Positions 1 through 8,747 of a DNA stretch of 64,000 nucleotides are shown one piece after another. The stretch comes from Halovivax cerinus (GTDB lineage: Archaea; Halobacteriota; Halobacteria; Halobacteriales; Natrialbaceae). How positions within the stretch are numbered: position 1 is the stretch's first letter; each line of letters opens with the position of its first letter. Under the pieces are notes generated by a model. The model was not told the origin of the DNA. It saw only the letters and a list, made by a program, of their open reading frames with translations, and did no database searches. The stretch lies in the NCBI RefSeq assembly GCF_024498195.1, contig NZ_CP101824.1, forward strand, positions 3,782,001-3,846,000. Reading direction: 5' to 3'. The position numbers and the translations under genes are program-made.

Positions 1-1
1 G

Positions 2-577
2 AGCGTGGTACTCCACGACGCGACCGACGTCACCGGCGAGGAGGCTCGTGCGATCGGGTCGGTCTACATCCGCGTCGTGGAGACGATCGAGGTTCTCTCG
101 CCGTCGAAGGTCATCGAACTCGTCCCGGTCGAAGAGATCGAAGCGTCCCCCGATCACGACTTCGACTTCGAGGCGTCGGACCGGGACATGCGAGCCGCCT
201 ATCGTGACCGGTTCACCGGCGGATATCCCGTCGTTCGTCCGATCGACGACCCCGATCGAGCGTCCTACGAGTTGCTAAACGGGCACAAGCGGATCGAAGC
301 GTGTCGCCGCGTCGGACTCGATTCGCACCCGGTCGAGATCGTCGAGGTGACCGACGAGGAGGCCAGAGAGCTGTTCGAACTCGCCCATCGCGAACAGACG
401 GCCTGCGAGGACACCGAGTCGTCTGTCCGGACCGATCCCGGGGCATCCGACGAGTGCGACCTCGCCAACGAGACCGGCGCGAACGACGACTCCACCGGAG
501 ACCCGGACACGGACGACGAAACGAACGACGGCCGAGACGACGGACGGACGACCCTCGAACACACCGACGGGGGCTGA
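2..577 (+). CDS. ParB/sulfiredoxin-like domain protein with acidic tail (probably 5'-truncated by the window edge)
   Basis: The first GTG in frame is at position 5, but the frame is open to the window edge, so the true start may lie upstream. A ParB N-terminal (ParB/Srx) fold is suggested by 'LVPVEEIEASP' near residue 38, then 'YPVVRPIDD' and the hallmark 'LLNGHKRIEACRRVG' near residue 90 (family pattern: variable G-H-R/K-R...A). Residues 130-190 are Asp/Glu/Thr-rich and look disordered. Haloarchaea carry several stand-alone ParB-like proteins. No ParA or helix-turn-helix partner is visible here, so a role in partitioning cannot be claimed. The domain call is moderately secure and the function is unknown. 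Confidence 0.6.
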   Translation, partial: SVVLHDATDVTGEEARAIGSVYIRVVETIEVLSPSKVIELVPVEEIEASPDHDFDFEASDRDMRAAYRDRFTGGYPVVRPIDDPDRASYELLNGHKRIEACRRVGLDSHPVEIVEVTDEEARELFELAHREQTACEDTESSVRTDPGASDECDLANETGANDDSTGDPDTDDETNDGRDDGRTTLEHTDGG

Positions 578-690
578 TCGGAACACACCGACAGGCACCG
601 AGACCGGACGGAACGGCGTCGAGACCGATCGGCGACAGGTACGAGCACCGCCGTGTCCCCCGGTTCCGAACCAGCATCACCCCGTCGCAC

Positions 691-876
691 TCACCGCCAC
701 TGAGCGTTCGCGAGGCAGTAGAGAATCGCGATCCACCCGACCACGAGGCCGGCAATCACGACGAGGAAGTCGGCCAGGCACGTCTCGAAGACCACGCAGT
801 AGCCGATCCCGATCGTCAGTAAGACGAGCGAGACCAGGATCAACAGGTGACACCGTCGCTCGGCCGCGGGTTCCAT
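691..876 (-). CDS. Small two-helix membrane protein, hypothetical
   Basis: A 61-residue reading frame starts at the ATG at 876 (a longer open frame upstream is low-complexity Arg-rich shadow sequence). Two hydrophobic stretches are clear: 'LLILVSLVLLTIGIGYCVVF' and 'FLVVIAGLVVGWIAILYCLA', separated by a short 'ETCLAD' loop. This gives a helical hairpin with a short charged N-terminus (MEPAAERR). It is divergent from the FAD oxidoreductase beginning at 1052. No family was recognised. The hydrophobicity pattern contrasts with the surrounding shadow frames, which supports it being a real gene. Confidence 0.5.
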   Translation of the reverse strand: MEPAAERRCHLLILVSLVLLTIGIGYCVVFETCLADFLVVIAGLVVGWIAILYCLANAQWR

Positions 877-1051
877 GGACCGGTCCACCACGATCGAGCG
901 CTTATATCCTCGTGTCGGATCGGATGACCGACATCGGTTCGTACGGTTTCGGTGGCGCCGCGGACGCCCGCGGGAACCACCTCGAACTGATGGACGCCCC
1001 CGCAGCGTGAACGCGGCTAACGCTATTGTCGTGGGGACCGTCCGTCGACGT

Positions 1052-2251
1052 ATGCACGTCGCGGTCCTCGGTGCGGGATACGCCGGCCTCGCGGTCGCCA
1101 GACGGCTCGAACACCTCCTGCCGACTGCGTGTGAGGTGACGATCGTCGCGGACTCGCCCGACCATATCGTCCGACACGAGCTCCACCGGGTGATCCGCCG
1201 ACCCACGGTCGCGAACGACATCGCGGTGTCGCTGCCATCGGTGTTGGATCGAGCGCGGGTTCGCGTCTCGACGGTCGAACGGGTCGACCGCGAGCAACGG
1301 GTCGTCCACCTCTCGAGGGGGTCGCTCGAGTACGACTACTGCGTGATCTGTCTGGGGACGGAGACGGCGTTTCACGGCCTCGACGACGTCCGCGAACGGG
1401 CGACGCCGCTGAAACGATTCTCCCACGCGTTCGTCATCCGGCGGGACGTTCTCGAGACGATCGATTCGACGACGGGAGCCGTCCGCGTCGTCGTCTGCGG
1501 TGCCGGACTGTCCGGAGTTCAGGTCGCCGGTGAACTCACAGCCCTCGCGGCGGAACGGGGTGTGGACGATCGGGTGGCCGTCACCCTCCTCGAACAGCGC
1601 GATCGCGTCGCTCCGGGGTTCCCCGAACCCTTCGGAGACGCCATCGAACGCGCCCTCACCGACGCCGGCGTCGACGTCGTGACGGGAACGAGGGTGACGG
1701 GAGCCGACGAGGCGTCGCTTCGGGTCTCAGGAACTGACGAGGCGTCGGTGACGGTCTCGGGAGACGACGCCGTTCGGTTCGATCAACTCGTCTGGACGGG
1801 CGGTATCCGCGGCCCCGACGCACTCGACGGCGACCGCACACCCGTCGGTCCCGACTTGCGACTCGACGCACACGCCTTCGGGTGTGGCGACGCCGTGACC
1901 GTGACGGACGCGAACGGAGCGACCGTCCCCGCGAGCGCGCAGTCGGCCCGCCGCGAGGCACGGGTCGCTGCAGCGAACGTTGCAACCCTCGTGGAACGAG
2001 ACCTGATGGGGCGGGCGGCCGCAGAACCCGCACTACGGAGATTTCGATTCGCCTCGCCGGGCTGGGTCGTCAGCGTCGGCGACGACGCGGTCGCGTGGAT
2101 CGGATCGCAGGTGCTAACCGGAACCTCAGCGAGAGCGGCGAAGGCGACGGTCGGAGCGACGTACCTGGCGAAACTCGGCGAACGACGACGGGCACTCTCG
2201 CTCCTCCGGACGGAACTGGGAGCGGACGTCGGTGGTTCGAACGACACGTGA
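1052..2251 (+). CDS. NAD(P)/FAD-dependent oxidoreductase, NDH-2-like
   Basis: The ATG at 1052 begins directly with the FAD-binding Rossmann motif 'VAVLGAGYAGLAVARRLE' (GxGxxG, residues 4-20). The open frame upstream to 875 is not protein-like, so 1052 is preferred; this gives 399 residues, usual for the family. A second dinucleotide-binding motif, 'VVVCGAGLSGVQVAGEL', lies near residue 150. Near residue 275, 'FGCGDAVTV' matches the conserved FAD-contacting 'GD' element. This is the class II disulfide reductase fold, as in type II NADH:quinone or sulfide:quinone oxidoreductases. No conserved SQR cysteine pair is evident, so NADH dehydrogenase-like is the safer reading. It is a single-gene unit. 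Confidence 0.8.
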   Translation: MHVAVLGAGYAGLAVARRLEHLLPTACEVTIVADSPDHIVRHELHRVIRRPTVANDIAVSLPSVLDRARVRVSTVERVDREQRVVHLSRGSLEYDYCVICLGTETAFHGLDDVRERATPLKRFSHAFVIRRDVLETIDSTTGAVRVVVCGAGLSGVQVAGELTALAAERGVDDRVAVTLLEQRDRVAPGFPEPFGDAIERALTDAGVDVVTGTRVTGADEASLRVSGTDEASVTVSGDDAVRFDQLVWTGGIRGPDALDGDRTPVGPDLRLDAHAFGCGDAVTVTDANGATVPASAQSARREARVAAANVATLVERDLMGRAAAEPALRRFRFASPGWVVSVGDDAVAWIGSQVLTGTSARAAKATVGATYLAKLGERRRALSLLRTELGADVGGSNDT

Positions 2252-2298
2252 CTGTCGATATCCCGAGCCGATCGTACCGACCGTTGTGATGGACTGCG

Positions 2299-2985
2299 TT
2301 ATCGCTCCGGTGGACACAACGGATTCGGAACGGACTCCAAGGCATAGTGGTGGGACCGGTCGGTGAGTCGCATCGTCGTCAGGCACTTGTAGTTCCACGT
2401 GGCGTCGTACAGGACGGTTTCGGCGTCGGCGACCCACTCGTCGGGGATCCCGTCCTGTCGCAACTCCGCCAATGTGTCGGCGACGATCTCGGAGAGAAGT
2501 GCCCAGCACCGGGATTCGTCGATCGACCGGTAGCGAACGAGAACCCGAACGAGCTCCGCGAGATGGTTCTGAAACAGTGCGTACGTCAGCTTGTCGTACG
2601 CCGGCTCCACCCCCTCGTCGACCGTGACCGAGCCAGGGTACGGTTCGAACTCGCATCCGTGTTCGGCGAGACGGTCCGTACACAGGCGGAGCCCGCCGTA
2701 ATCGCGGACGAGTACTCGCTTCGGTTTCCACTCGTCGAAGACGACGACGCAGTTTTGCAGGTGGGCCTCGAGCCCGACGCCATACGCGACGAGTAGCCGA
2801 AGTGCGTCGGGAACGATCGCCTCGGCGTATCGCCGAAGGAACGCTGCCGCTGCGTCCGCACCGCCCTCGGGGACCAGTGAATCGAGCAGTGGCCGATCGG
2901 TGAGCGGTCCGTGAGCAAGCAGGGCCGCCGCTCTCATCGGTAGTTCGCCGTCGTCGACGAAGTCGAGAGGGTTCCAGCGGAGCAA
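2299..2985 (-). pseudogene. Siderophore synthetase (IucA/IucC family), C-terminal fragment only
   Basis: The frame carries the C-terminal FhuF-like region of IucA/IucC synthetases: 'LLVAYGVGLEAHLQNCVVVF' near residue 65 (family E-x-H-x-QN motif) and 'RVLVRDYGGLRL' near residue 90 (family R-D-x-x-x-x-R). These enzymes are normally about 600 residues; only about 228 remain, opening at a TTG that is unlikely to be a true start. Residues just upstream in frame (H-V-R-A-K-H-L-A-A-L) still resemble the family, but within about 60 bases the frame becomes unrelated. The ATP-binding N-terminal domain is missing. I infer a decayed gene left by a deletion that also took the 5' half of the neighbouring MFS gene. 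Confidence 0.7.
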
Positions 2986-3099
2986 TGCAGCGAGATGTTT
3001 CGCGCGAACGTGACCGCGCCCGTCGGTGTGCGTCCGTCTGGATCGTGAAAGCAGGCACCCGCTGCCTCCGGGAGCCTCGGGAGCGCGTGGGTACTACGC

Positions 3100-3786
3100 G
3101 GTACCGACCTCGGTATCGACGGGCTCGATGCCGGTGACGGGATGAACGGGTACCGACAGCTCGTCGAGCAGCCCGCAATGCGCGGCCTTGCAGCATACCG
3201 GGTCGGGACCGGGTTCGCAAAAAGCGCCGTCAGAGTCTACCTCCCGATCTACGCCTATCTGGCCGTCTCGTTGTCGGGCCCCTAGGTCGGTGTCGTACTG
3301 ACGGCCCCTCGGATCGTCCGGGCGCTCTGCCAGGGGTATACCGGGACGCTCGCAGACACCGTCGGGCGCCGACCGCTACTCGGTGTCGCCGCGCTCTTGT
3401 ACGTCGCTGCAGCGGCGATCGTTCCGTTAACGACGTCGTTCTACCCACTGATCGCCTGTGCGCTCGTATTCGGTGTCGCCGACGCGTGTCGCGTCCCGGC
3501 AAGCGTCGCGCTCTTCACCGAGATTGGAACAGCGTCCCGAGCCCTCACCTCGCTGTCGCTTCGGAGTTTGCTCTGGAAACCTGGCGCCGTCCTCGCGCCG
3601 TTACTTGCCGGCCTCATCCACGATTACGCCACGATCGGGCTCGTCTTCTACGCGACCGCGGCAGTCGTGCTCGTGAGCGTGACTGTCGCCGCCTGGCTCG
3701 ACGCGTCCCAATCGATGGTTCGCTCCGCCTCTCCCTCAGTGATCGGCGGCCGTTCAACAGAGTATTATAGGTTTAGGTTGACCTAA
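3100..3786 (+). pseudogene. MFS transporter, C-terminal half with in-frame TAG
   Basis: The frame reads as the second half (about six membrane helices) of a major facilitator transporter: 'AAYRVGTGFAKSAVRVYLPI', then after a TAG at 3283-3285 'VGVVLTAPRIVRALCQGYTG', 'LADTVGRRPLL' (the MFS loop motif D-x-x-G-R-R), and further helices to 3786. The N-terminal six helices are absent and the reading frame is stopped, so it is called a pseudogene; internal starts such as 3397 give only 129 residues. Its place beside a siderophore synthetase fragment and a siderophore-binding protein suggests it once exported a siderophore. The final codons ACC-TAA lie inside the operator of the next gene. Confidence 0.75.
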
Positions 3787-3787
3787 A
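3764..3787 (+). promoter_or_regulatory. Promoter with DtxR-type (Idr/SirR-like) operator
   Basis: TTTAGGT-TG-ACCTAAA at 3772-3787 is a perfect inverted repeat of 7-base arms around TG. It lies just 3' of an AT-rich TATA-like stretch (TATTATAG, 3763-3770) and ends 4 bases before the ATG at 3792. A leaderless transcript would begin within or just after the box, so a bound repressor would block initiation. DtxR-family iron regulators of haloarchaea (Idr1/Idr2, SirR) bind palindromes of this TTAGG...CCTAA kind. A matching box stands at 15111-15126. Confidence 0.65.
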
Positions 3788-3791
3788 TATC

Positions 3792-4886
3792 ATGCGCCGA
3801 AGAACGTTCATTGCAGGGGCGACGGGTGTCGCATCAGGAATCGTCAGCGGCTGTCTCACCAAAGCCGGCGACGAGCCGGACGAAACGACCGGCTCCTACA
3901 CCGTCTCGATGGAACCGATGGGGACGGTATCGTTCGACGAACCGCCGGAAGACTGGGTCGCGCTATTGCCGAGCTACGCGGACATGGGAATAGCACTCGA
4001 CGTGGGCCAAACGCTCGGAATCCAGTTACCGTACCGCTACGCGTCGCACGTCTACGAGGAGTTGCCAGGCGTAGAGTACGATCCGGACGACGTGCGAACC
4101 CTCTATCAGAACGGCGTCGACAAGGAGCTCTTCTACGCGATGCAGGCCGACGTTCACTTCATGGAGCCAAAGCAGATGATTCAGTGGTACGGCTGGTCCA
4201 GAGCGGACGTTGCCGACATCGAGACCAACGTCGGTCCGTTCTTTGGGAACTTCATTCGACGGCGTAGCGACGACTGGCACGAGTACCGCTACTACTCCCT
4301 CTACGAAGCGTTCGAGAAGATAGCCAGCGTGTTCCAGCGCGAGGATCGCTTTCGGCAGTTCAAATCGTTCCACGACGACTTCCTCGCCGACATTCAGGAC
4401 CGACTGCCGAAGGATACACCCGAAGCTGCGCTCGTCTATCCGGCCGACGAACCACCCGAGCGGTTCTACCCATACGGGCTCAACGACGGGGGCGTCGGCA
4501 AGAAACAGTGGCGGGACCTGAACCTTCGGGACGCCTTCGAGGGAACCGACATCGGCCACTACGCGGGAGATACGACCCTCGAAGTCGGCTTCGAAGCGCT
4601 CCTCGATACCGATCCGGACGTACTCCTCGTGCGCGGCCAAGAGACGAAAGACCGCGCAGCCTTCGAGAAAACCATCGTCGAACATCTCGAAGACCACGCG
4701 GTTGCCAGCAAACTCACGGCCGTCCGAAACGGGGACGTCTATCAGGGCGGCTACCTCGACCAGGGGCCGATCATCAATCTCTTCCAGACCGAACAGGCAG
4801 CCAAACGGATCTTCGCCGACGAGTTCACCGAGGATGAACTCTTCGACCGACAGCAACTCGCAGACATCATCCTCGGCACCGCCTGA
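3792..4886 (+). CDS. Siderophore/iron(III) ABC transporter substrate-binding lipoprotein
   Basis: The N-terminus 'MRRRTFIAGATGVASGIVSGC' is a twin-arginine signal followed by a lipobox (SGC), so the mature protein is exported folded and lipid-anchored, as usual in haloarchaea. The 364-residue body has the FecB/FepB-type architecture: 'GTVSFDEPPEDWVALLPSYA' matches the opening strand of class III binding proteins, 'LLDTDPDVLLVRG' the second lobe, and 'LTAVRNGDVYQGG' the closing region. It follows two broken genes of siderophore synthesis and export and is preceded by an iron-type operator. No permease or ATPase is adjacent; the nearest iron-type ATPase is at 15134. Ligand: ferric siderophore, inferred. 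Confidence 0.8.
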   Translation: MRRRTFIAGATGVASGIVSGCLTKAGDEPDETTGSYTVSMEPMGTVSFDEPPEDWVALLPSYADMGIALDVGQTLGIQLPYRYASHVYEELPGVEYDPDDVRTLYQNGVDKELFYAMQADVHFMEPKQMIQWYGWSRADVADIETNVGPFFGNFIRRRSDDWHEYRYYSLYEAFEKIASVFQREDRFRQFKSFHDDFLADIQDRLPKDTPEAALVYPADEPPERFYPYGLNDGGVGKKQWRDLNLRDAFEGTDIGHYAGDTTLEVGFEALLDTDPDVLLVRGQETKDRAAFEKTIVEHLEDHAVASKLTAVRNGDVYQGGYLDQGPIINLFQTEQAAKRIFADEFTEDELFDRQQLADIILGTA

Positions 4887-4982
4887 GACGACGCCGCACG
4901 GAGCGGGCGTTCCGATCGGTTCTGGATACCGCATCACCGCCATTCGTTCGACCTCGGGCAATACGGCTCTCGAATTCGGGTG

Positions 4983-5966
4983 TTACGACGTCCAACGGTC
5001 GAGCCCCGACTGCACAAGCGAGTCTTCGATCCGTTCGAACCCACGGGCGACCTCGTCGGCGTCGACGTCCCACTCCCCACAGACGTAGTCGCGGGCCGCC
5101 TCGACGTCCGGATCGAGGTCGGTCGTGAACTCGTAGGCGTCGGTCACGTTCGGATCGCGAAACAGCTGGCGTACTCGGTCGCCGTACTCGACGTGATCAC
5201 CGCGGGCCTCCAGGGCGCTCCAGAGGTCACCGTATTCACCGATCAACGAGAGCGCCGTCTTCGGACCGATCCCGTCGACGCCACCGTTGAAGTCCGTCCC
5301 GATCATGATCGCGACGTCGATCAGCTGTTCGAGCGTGAGGTCGTGATCGTCGAGGGTCGCCTGGAGGTCCATCAGTTCCGGGTCACCGTTGCTGGTGAGC
5401 TGGCGTAGCGTTCGAGGCGAGCCAAAGAGCAACGCGTCGTAGTCTTCCGATCCGACGTAGTCGGCATCGCCGTTCCGGACGATATTCGCCGCCTGCGCTT
5501 CGCCTTCGGCCGGCGCCTCGACCACCGGAACGTCGAGCAACCTGAGGAGTTCGCGGCTCGTCTCCTGGATCGTCGGAGTGAGTCGCTGCGTGTAGGACTC
5601 GAGCTGTGCGATGGCGACCTGGTCGCCTTCCTCGCGAGCGATTTCGAGCTGTTCCTCGTAGGACTCGCGTTGTTCGCGGCGAGATTCGATCTCGTCAGTT
5701 TTGAGTTCGGAGGGACCGCCGTCGAATACCATCACCGGAACGATGTCGTGTTCGAAGAACTTCGGGAGCCCCTGGACCATGCCCACGAGGTTCGCGACCT
5801 CCGTCCCGTCCGCCGTCGTGTAGACGTCCGAGTTCGTCCACTTCACCGTCGTCGTCAGGTACCGGTAGAGCCAGTTGTGCGCGTCGACCGCGACGACCGA
5901 TCCCCCGAGTTCGTCGAACGCGATCGGCTCGATCGACGCGATGTCTCGAAGTGCTGCGTTTCCCAT
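4983..5966 (-). CDS. fen: Flap endonuclease 1
   Basis: This 327-residue protein is full length for archaeal FEN1, the structure-specific nuclease that removes 5' flaps during Okazaki fragment maturation and repair. The start is the ATG at 5966 (M-G-N-A-A-L-R-D), matching the N-terminus of the family, where the free end enters the active site; the longer upstream frame is discarded. Metal-binding acidic residues are visible in '[13 protein letters not shown]', 'PVMVFDGG', '[10 protein letters not shown]', '[11 protein letters not shown]' and '[19 protein letters not shown]' (the last with the helix-hairpin-helix). The extreme C-terminus 'QSGLDRWTS' fits a PCNA-interacting box (Q-x-x-L-x-x-W) with a weak final position. 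Confidence 0.95.
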   Translation of the reverse strand: MGNAALRDIASIEPIAFDELGGSVVAVDAHNWLYRYLTTTVKWTNSDVYTTADGTEVANLVGMVQGLPKFFEHDIVPVMVFDGGPSELKTDEIESRREQRESYEEQLEIAREEGDQVAIAQLESYTQRLTPTIQETSRELLRLLDVPVVEAPAEGEAQAANIVRNGDADYVGSEDYDALLFGSPRTLRQLTSNGDPELMDLQATLDDHDLTLEQLIDVAIMIGTDFNGGVDGIGPKTALSLIGEYGDLWSALEARGDHVEYGDRVRQLFRDPNVTDAYEFTTDLDPDVEAARDYVCGEWDVDADEVARGFERIEDSLVQSGLDRWTS

Positions 5967-6105
5967 TGGCCGTCCCTTCGAACGGCCGGGATTTGAGCGT
6001 TGGCCTCCCGGACGACGCCCGCACGGACGATACAACGAGGCGACCCACCGAACGAGGGCGATGGGAGGGCACGAGCCGATCGTCCAGCACCCCGAATCGG
6101 CCAGG

Positions 6106-6678
6106 TTACGAGCGTTCGGCGACCGACGGTTCGGGACGGCCGCGCTCGAGGCGGGTAGCAACGAACGACCGCTCTTCCTCGGTGAGATCGCGCGCTCGAA
6201 ACAGCTCGAGACCGTCACGGTACCGCTCGTCCGGCGTGGCTGGTAGCGGATGCGTGAGAACGAGCTCTGCGATCCCCGTCTCTTCGCCGGTAAAGCCGAA
6301 ACCGGCCCGATGGAGGGCCTCGTAGGCGTAGGGGTTGTTCACGGCGATCTTGAGCCGGTCGAACTCGCGTTCGAGGGCCCGGTCCCGGACGTACGCACAG
6401 AGTCGCGGACCGATCCCCGAAGCCCGGCTATCCCGTCTGACGGTGACGTAACGGAGCCAGCAGACGGCCGCGTCGGTTCGATCGGCGTTGAACGCGACAG
6501 CCGCGACCACCTCACCGTCGTCCCGTACGACCGCCTTTCCCGTCGACGACATGACGAACTTCCCGGCGTACGCGAAGCGTTCGTGATCGAGTCTGAGGGT
6601 CGGACCGTCGGCCGGCCACCCGAGCAGTTCGAACTCCACGGCCCGACGGACGGTACACGGAGGGAAAACGTCACCCAT
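6106..6678 (-). CDS. GNAT-family N-acetyltransferase
   Basis: A 190-residue acetyltransferase starting at the ATG at 6678 (M-G-D-V-F-P-P). The open frame continues upstream to 6780 but crosses the AT-rich promoter island, so the later start is chosen. GNAT motif A is seen as '[20 protein letters not shown]' (acetyl-CoA pyrophosphate loop, R-x-x-G-x-G/A-like) near residue 90, followed by '[20 protein letters not shown]', the typical N-x-x-A...Y-x-x-x-G-F closing motif. The substrate cannot be predicted. It lies upstream of fen on the same strand, about 140 bases away, and may share a transcript. Confidence 0.85.
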   Translation of the reverse strand: MGDVFPPCTVRRAVEFELLGWPADGPTLRLDHERFAYAGKFVMSSTGKAVVRDDGEVVAAVAFNADRTDAAVCWLRYVTVRRDSRASGIGPRLCAYVRDRALEREFDRLKIAVNNPYAYEALHRAGFGFTGEETGIAELVLTHPLPATPDERYRDGLELFRARDLTEEERSFVATRLERGRPEPSVAERS

Positions 6679-6725
6679 CGGTCGCTGGCGACGGATGCCA
6701 GTGTGAGAATCGTGGATCCGTGCCC

Positions 6726-6793
6726 ACATTTGTATTGATAATTTCCACAAATGTCTTCTTCCCGCGCAGAATTTCTCCAATAGAAAGGTATAA
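6726..6793. promoter_or_regulatory. AT-rich intergenic island with inverted repeat and TATA box
   Basis: Between two divergent genes lies an AT-rich stretch. It holds an 8-base inverted repeat ACATTTGT (6726-6733) / ACAAATGT (6747-6754) and a TATA box, TATAA at 6789-6793, 26 bases before the ATG at 6819. The repeat lies well upstream of that box and could serve either direction. The function of the repeat is unknown. Confidence 0.45.
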
Positions 6794-6818
6794 CACGGTT
6801 AGCTTCCAAAGATTCATC

Positions 6819-7019
6819 ATGGCAACCACCGACGACGCCTTCGACGGGCTCACCGAGTACTGTCAGGAGTGCGACCTCGACACCCTTCACGAGGTCTCCG
6901 TCCAGCTGCGCACCGAGAGCACGAAGACCGAAAACGCGGCGTTCTCCCGTGAGCCCTACCGCGTGACCGAGTGTCAGCGCTGTGGCCACCGTGCCAGCCA
7001 GCGCATGAACAACGCCTGA
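6819..7019 (+). CDS. Small zinc-finger protein of haloarchaea
   Basis: A 66-residue acidic microprotein with two CxxC pairs, 'YCQECDLDTLHEV' near residue 15 and 'TECQRCGHRASQR' near residue 51, which can bind one zinc as a single ribbon. The ATG at 6819 is 26 bases after a TATA box, fitting a leaderless transcript; the longer frame starting at 6720 runs through the promoter and is rejected. Small one-domain zinc-ribbon proteins of this layout are widespread in haloarchaea (I recall a DUF7835-type family, unchecked). The role is unknown, but mutants of similar Haloferax microproteins affect swarming and biofilm growth. Transcript end: T-tract at about 7079. Confidence 0.75.
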   Translation: MATTDDAFDGLTEYCQECDLDTLHEVSVQLRTESTKTENAAFSREPYRVTECQRCGHRASQRMNNA

Positions 7020-7078
7020 CTGGGGTCACAACCGACGCCGATCGCGGTGCCCGTCACGTTCCCGCTCGCGTCGTCGAG

Positions 7079-7087
7079 TATTTTTTA
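7079..7087 (+). terminator. T-tract terminator
   Basis: The run TATTTTTTA lies about 60 bases past the stop of the zinc-finger gene in a GC-rich setting. Archaeal RNA polymerase terminates on such oligo-T stretches. The convergent HTTM gene ends at 7155. Confidence 0.4.
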
Positions 7088-7154
7088 CCGAACTCGCTCC
7101 TCGATACCGCGTGGTCCAGACGATCTCGACAGCGGACTATCTCTAGGGACCACC

Positions 7155-8669
7155 TCACCGGCAGGACCGGGTAGCGAGTTCGTGGGGTATCGGCGCTCCA
7201 ACGGGGCCGTTCGCATCGACGGATTGATCGACGCGATAGAGCGTCACCGACTCGACGTCTGACGGCGCTCGATCGCAGGCGTACGCTACCGCCGCGCCCG
7301 CGACCGCGTCTCCGGCTCCCCTGGCTTTCGAGCCGTACCGCCGCCAGAGCGTGGACGGGTACCGGTCCATGGCGTCGGCCGGTCGATCGAACGTGGCCGG
7401 ATCGCCGGTCACGAGATCGACGGTCGCCCCTGACGACGTCGTCGCGGAGGCGACGTACCAGTGTGAGGTCGACTGCGGGTTCGGTGCGAAGAACGCCCAG
7501 CTCGCACTGGCGAGTGGCCCCTCGTCGTCGACCGCCGGCGTCTCGACGACGTCCGCCGCGACGAGTTGCCAGCCGCCGACGACGACGAGCGAACTGACGA
7601 GCGCGGCGGCCGTCGCCACCCTGGCACCCGTGTGAACGGCGGGTGGGAGGTCGGGACTCGGTACTCGCCGCGATCGGGGGGTCCCTCCCTCCCGGTCGGT
7701 GATCGTCCCGAGTCCGGTGTTTTGGATTCGATCACTGACGAACCGATCGACGGGGTCCCAGACGCCAGACGGCAGATACGGACACACCGCGACGATCATC
7801 ACGAACGGGAAGGCCCCGAGTTGCATGGTCAGCGCCATGCCGAGGTGGGCACCGACGTACGCGCCGACGATCGCGATTCGGAGGCGTCCAGTGAAGACGA
7901 TCAGCCCCACCGACGCCGTAAGCGTCCCGATCCAGAGCCAGTTGATCACCGTGAGTACACCGGGGGACGCCGCGAGGGCTGGCCCGAGCAGGTAGACCAG
8001 CTCCGCCAGTCCGAAGATCTGGCGGACGGCGACGCCGCGCATCCAGGCGTCGCTCTGGAATTTGAGTGCGGCGTTGATCGCGTAGATCACGACGACGTGG
8101 ACCAGCAACACGGCCGTCGCCGTCGAGACGTATCGGTTCGAACCAGCCGAGAACCGATCGGTCGGTCGCGGGCCGCGAGGACGCACGGCCCATCGACCGT
8201 CGAGCGGGAGGAACGCGGCGAGCGCCAGCAGCGAGATCAACACGGTGTCGCCGCCGTTGACCAGGTACGGGTTCCGCGCGTACATCGAGATCAGGAGTGA
8301 AGCCAGGAGGACCGACGCGATCCGCGAGCGGTATCCGACGAGGACACAGCCGGCCACGAGCACCGTGATACCCATCAACACCGCCTGGACCCACGCAGCG
8401 CCGCTCACCGCGTGGAGTGACCAGCGGACGAGCGCCGGTGACACCTCGGCGAGGGTCGACCGCGGGAGCACACCCCGATCCGTGTAGAAGGTCCCGATCC
8501 CCGGAACGCGAAAGACGAGCAGGTCGAACAGCGCGACCAGCCCGAGACCGATGCGATAGGCCGCGATAGCCCGGATGTCGATCCCGAGCCGAGCGGTCAC
8601 TGCAGAGGGGACGCGCGATCGGACACTCGCCCCGACGTCGAACCACCCATCGGACTGAATGCCCGCCAT
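7155..8669 (-). CDS. HTTM domain membrane protein (vitamin K carboxylase-like membrane domain)
   Basis: A 504-residue polytopic protein. The cytosolic start 'RLGIDIRAIAAYRIGLGLVA' followed by 'GTFYTDRGVLPRS' is characteristic of HTTM proteins, which share the membrane part of vitamin-K-dependent gamma-carboxylase. Several helices follow (for example 'VLLVHVVVIYAINAALKFQS', with the conserved W-x-x-G-V-A/R-Q after it). A soluble region with 'WAFFAPNPQSTSHWYVASA' sits in the last third; 'FAPNP' is common in this family. Whether it carboxylates anything is not known in archaea. It is transcribed away from the tRNA array and ends convergent with the zinc-finger gene. Confidence 0.8.
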   Translation of the reverse strand: MAGIQSDGWFDVGASVRSRVPSAVTARLGIDIRAIAAYRIGLGLVALFDLLVFRVPGIGTFYTDRGVLPRSTLAEVSPALVRWSLHAVSGAAWVQAVLMGITVLVAGCVLVGYRSRIASVLLASLLISMYARNPYLVNGGDTVLISLLALAAFLPLDGRWAVRPRGPRPTDRFSAGSNRYVSTATAVLLVHVVVIYAINAALKFQSDAWMRGVAVRQIFGLAELVYLLGPALAASPGVLTVINWLWIGTLTASVGLIVFTGRLRIAIVGAYVGAHLGMALTMQLGAFPFVMIVAVCPYLPSGVWDPVDRFVSDRIQNTGLGTITDREGGTPRSRRVPSPDLPPAVHTGARVATAAALVSSLVVVGGWQLVAADVVETPAVDDEGPLASASWAFFAPNPQSTSHWYVASATTSSGATVDLVTGDPATFDRPADAMDRYPSTLWRRYGSKARGAGDAVAGAAVAYACDRAPSDVESVTLYRVDQSVDANGPVGAPIPHELATRSCR

Positions 8670-8747
8670 GGTGACGTGTGATCGAGGAGACGGTTTGCAG
8701 GCAGCCTATATGTGTTTTCCCGTTCCCGGCCGAAGATTGTCGACATC

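Noticed and set aside
213-822. Long Arg-rich frames on both strands
   Set aside because: Typical shadow frames in GC-rich DNA; composition is Arg/Ser/Pro-rich with no domain pattern.
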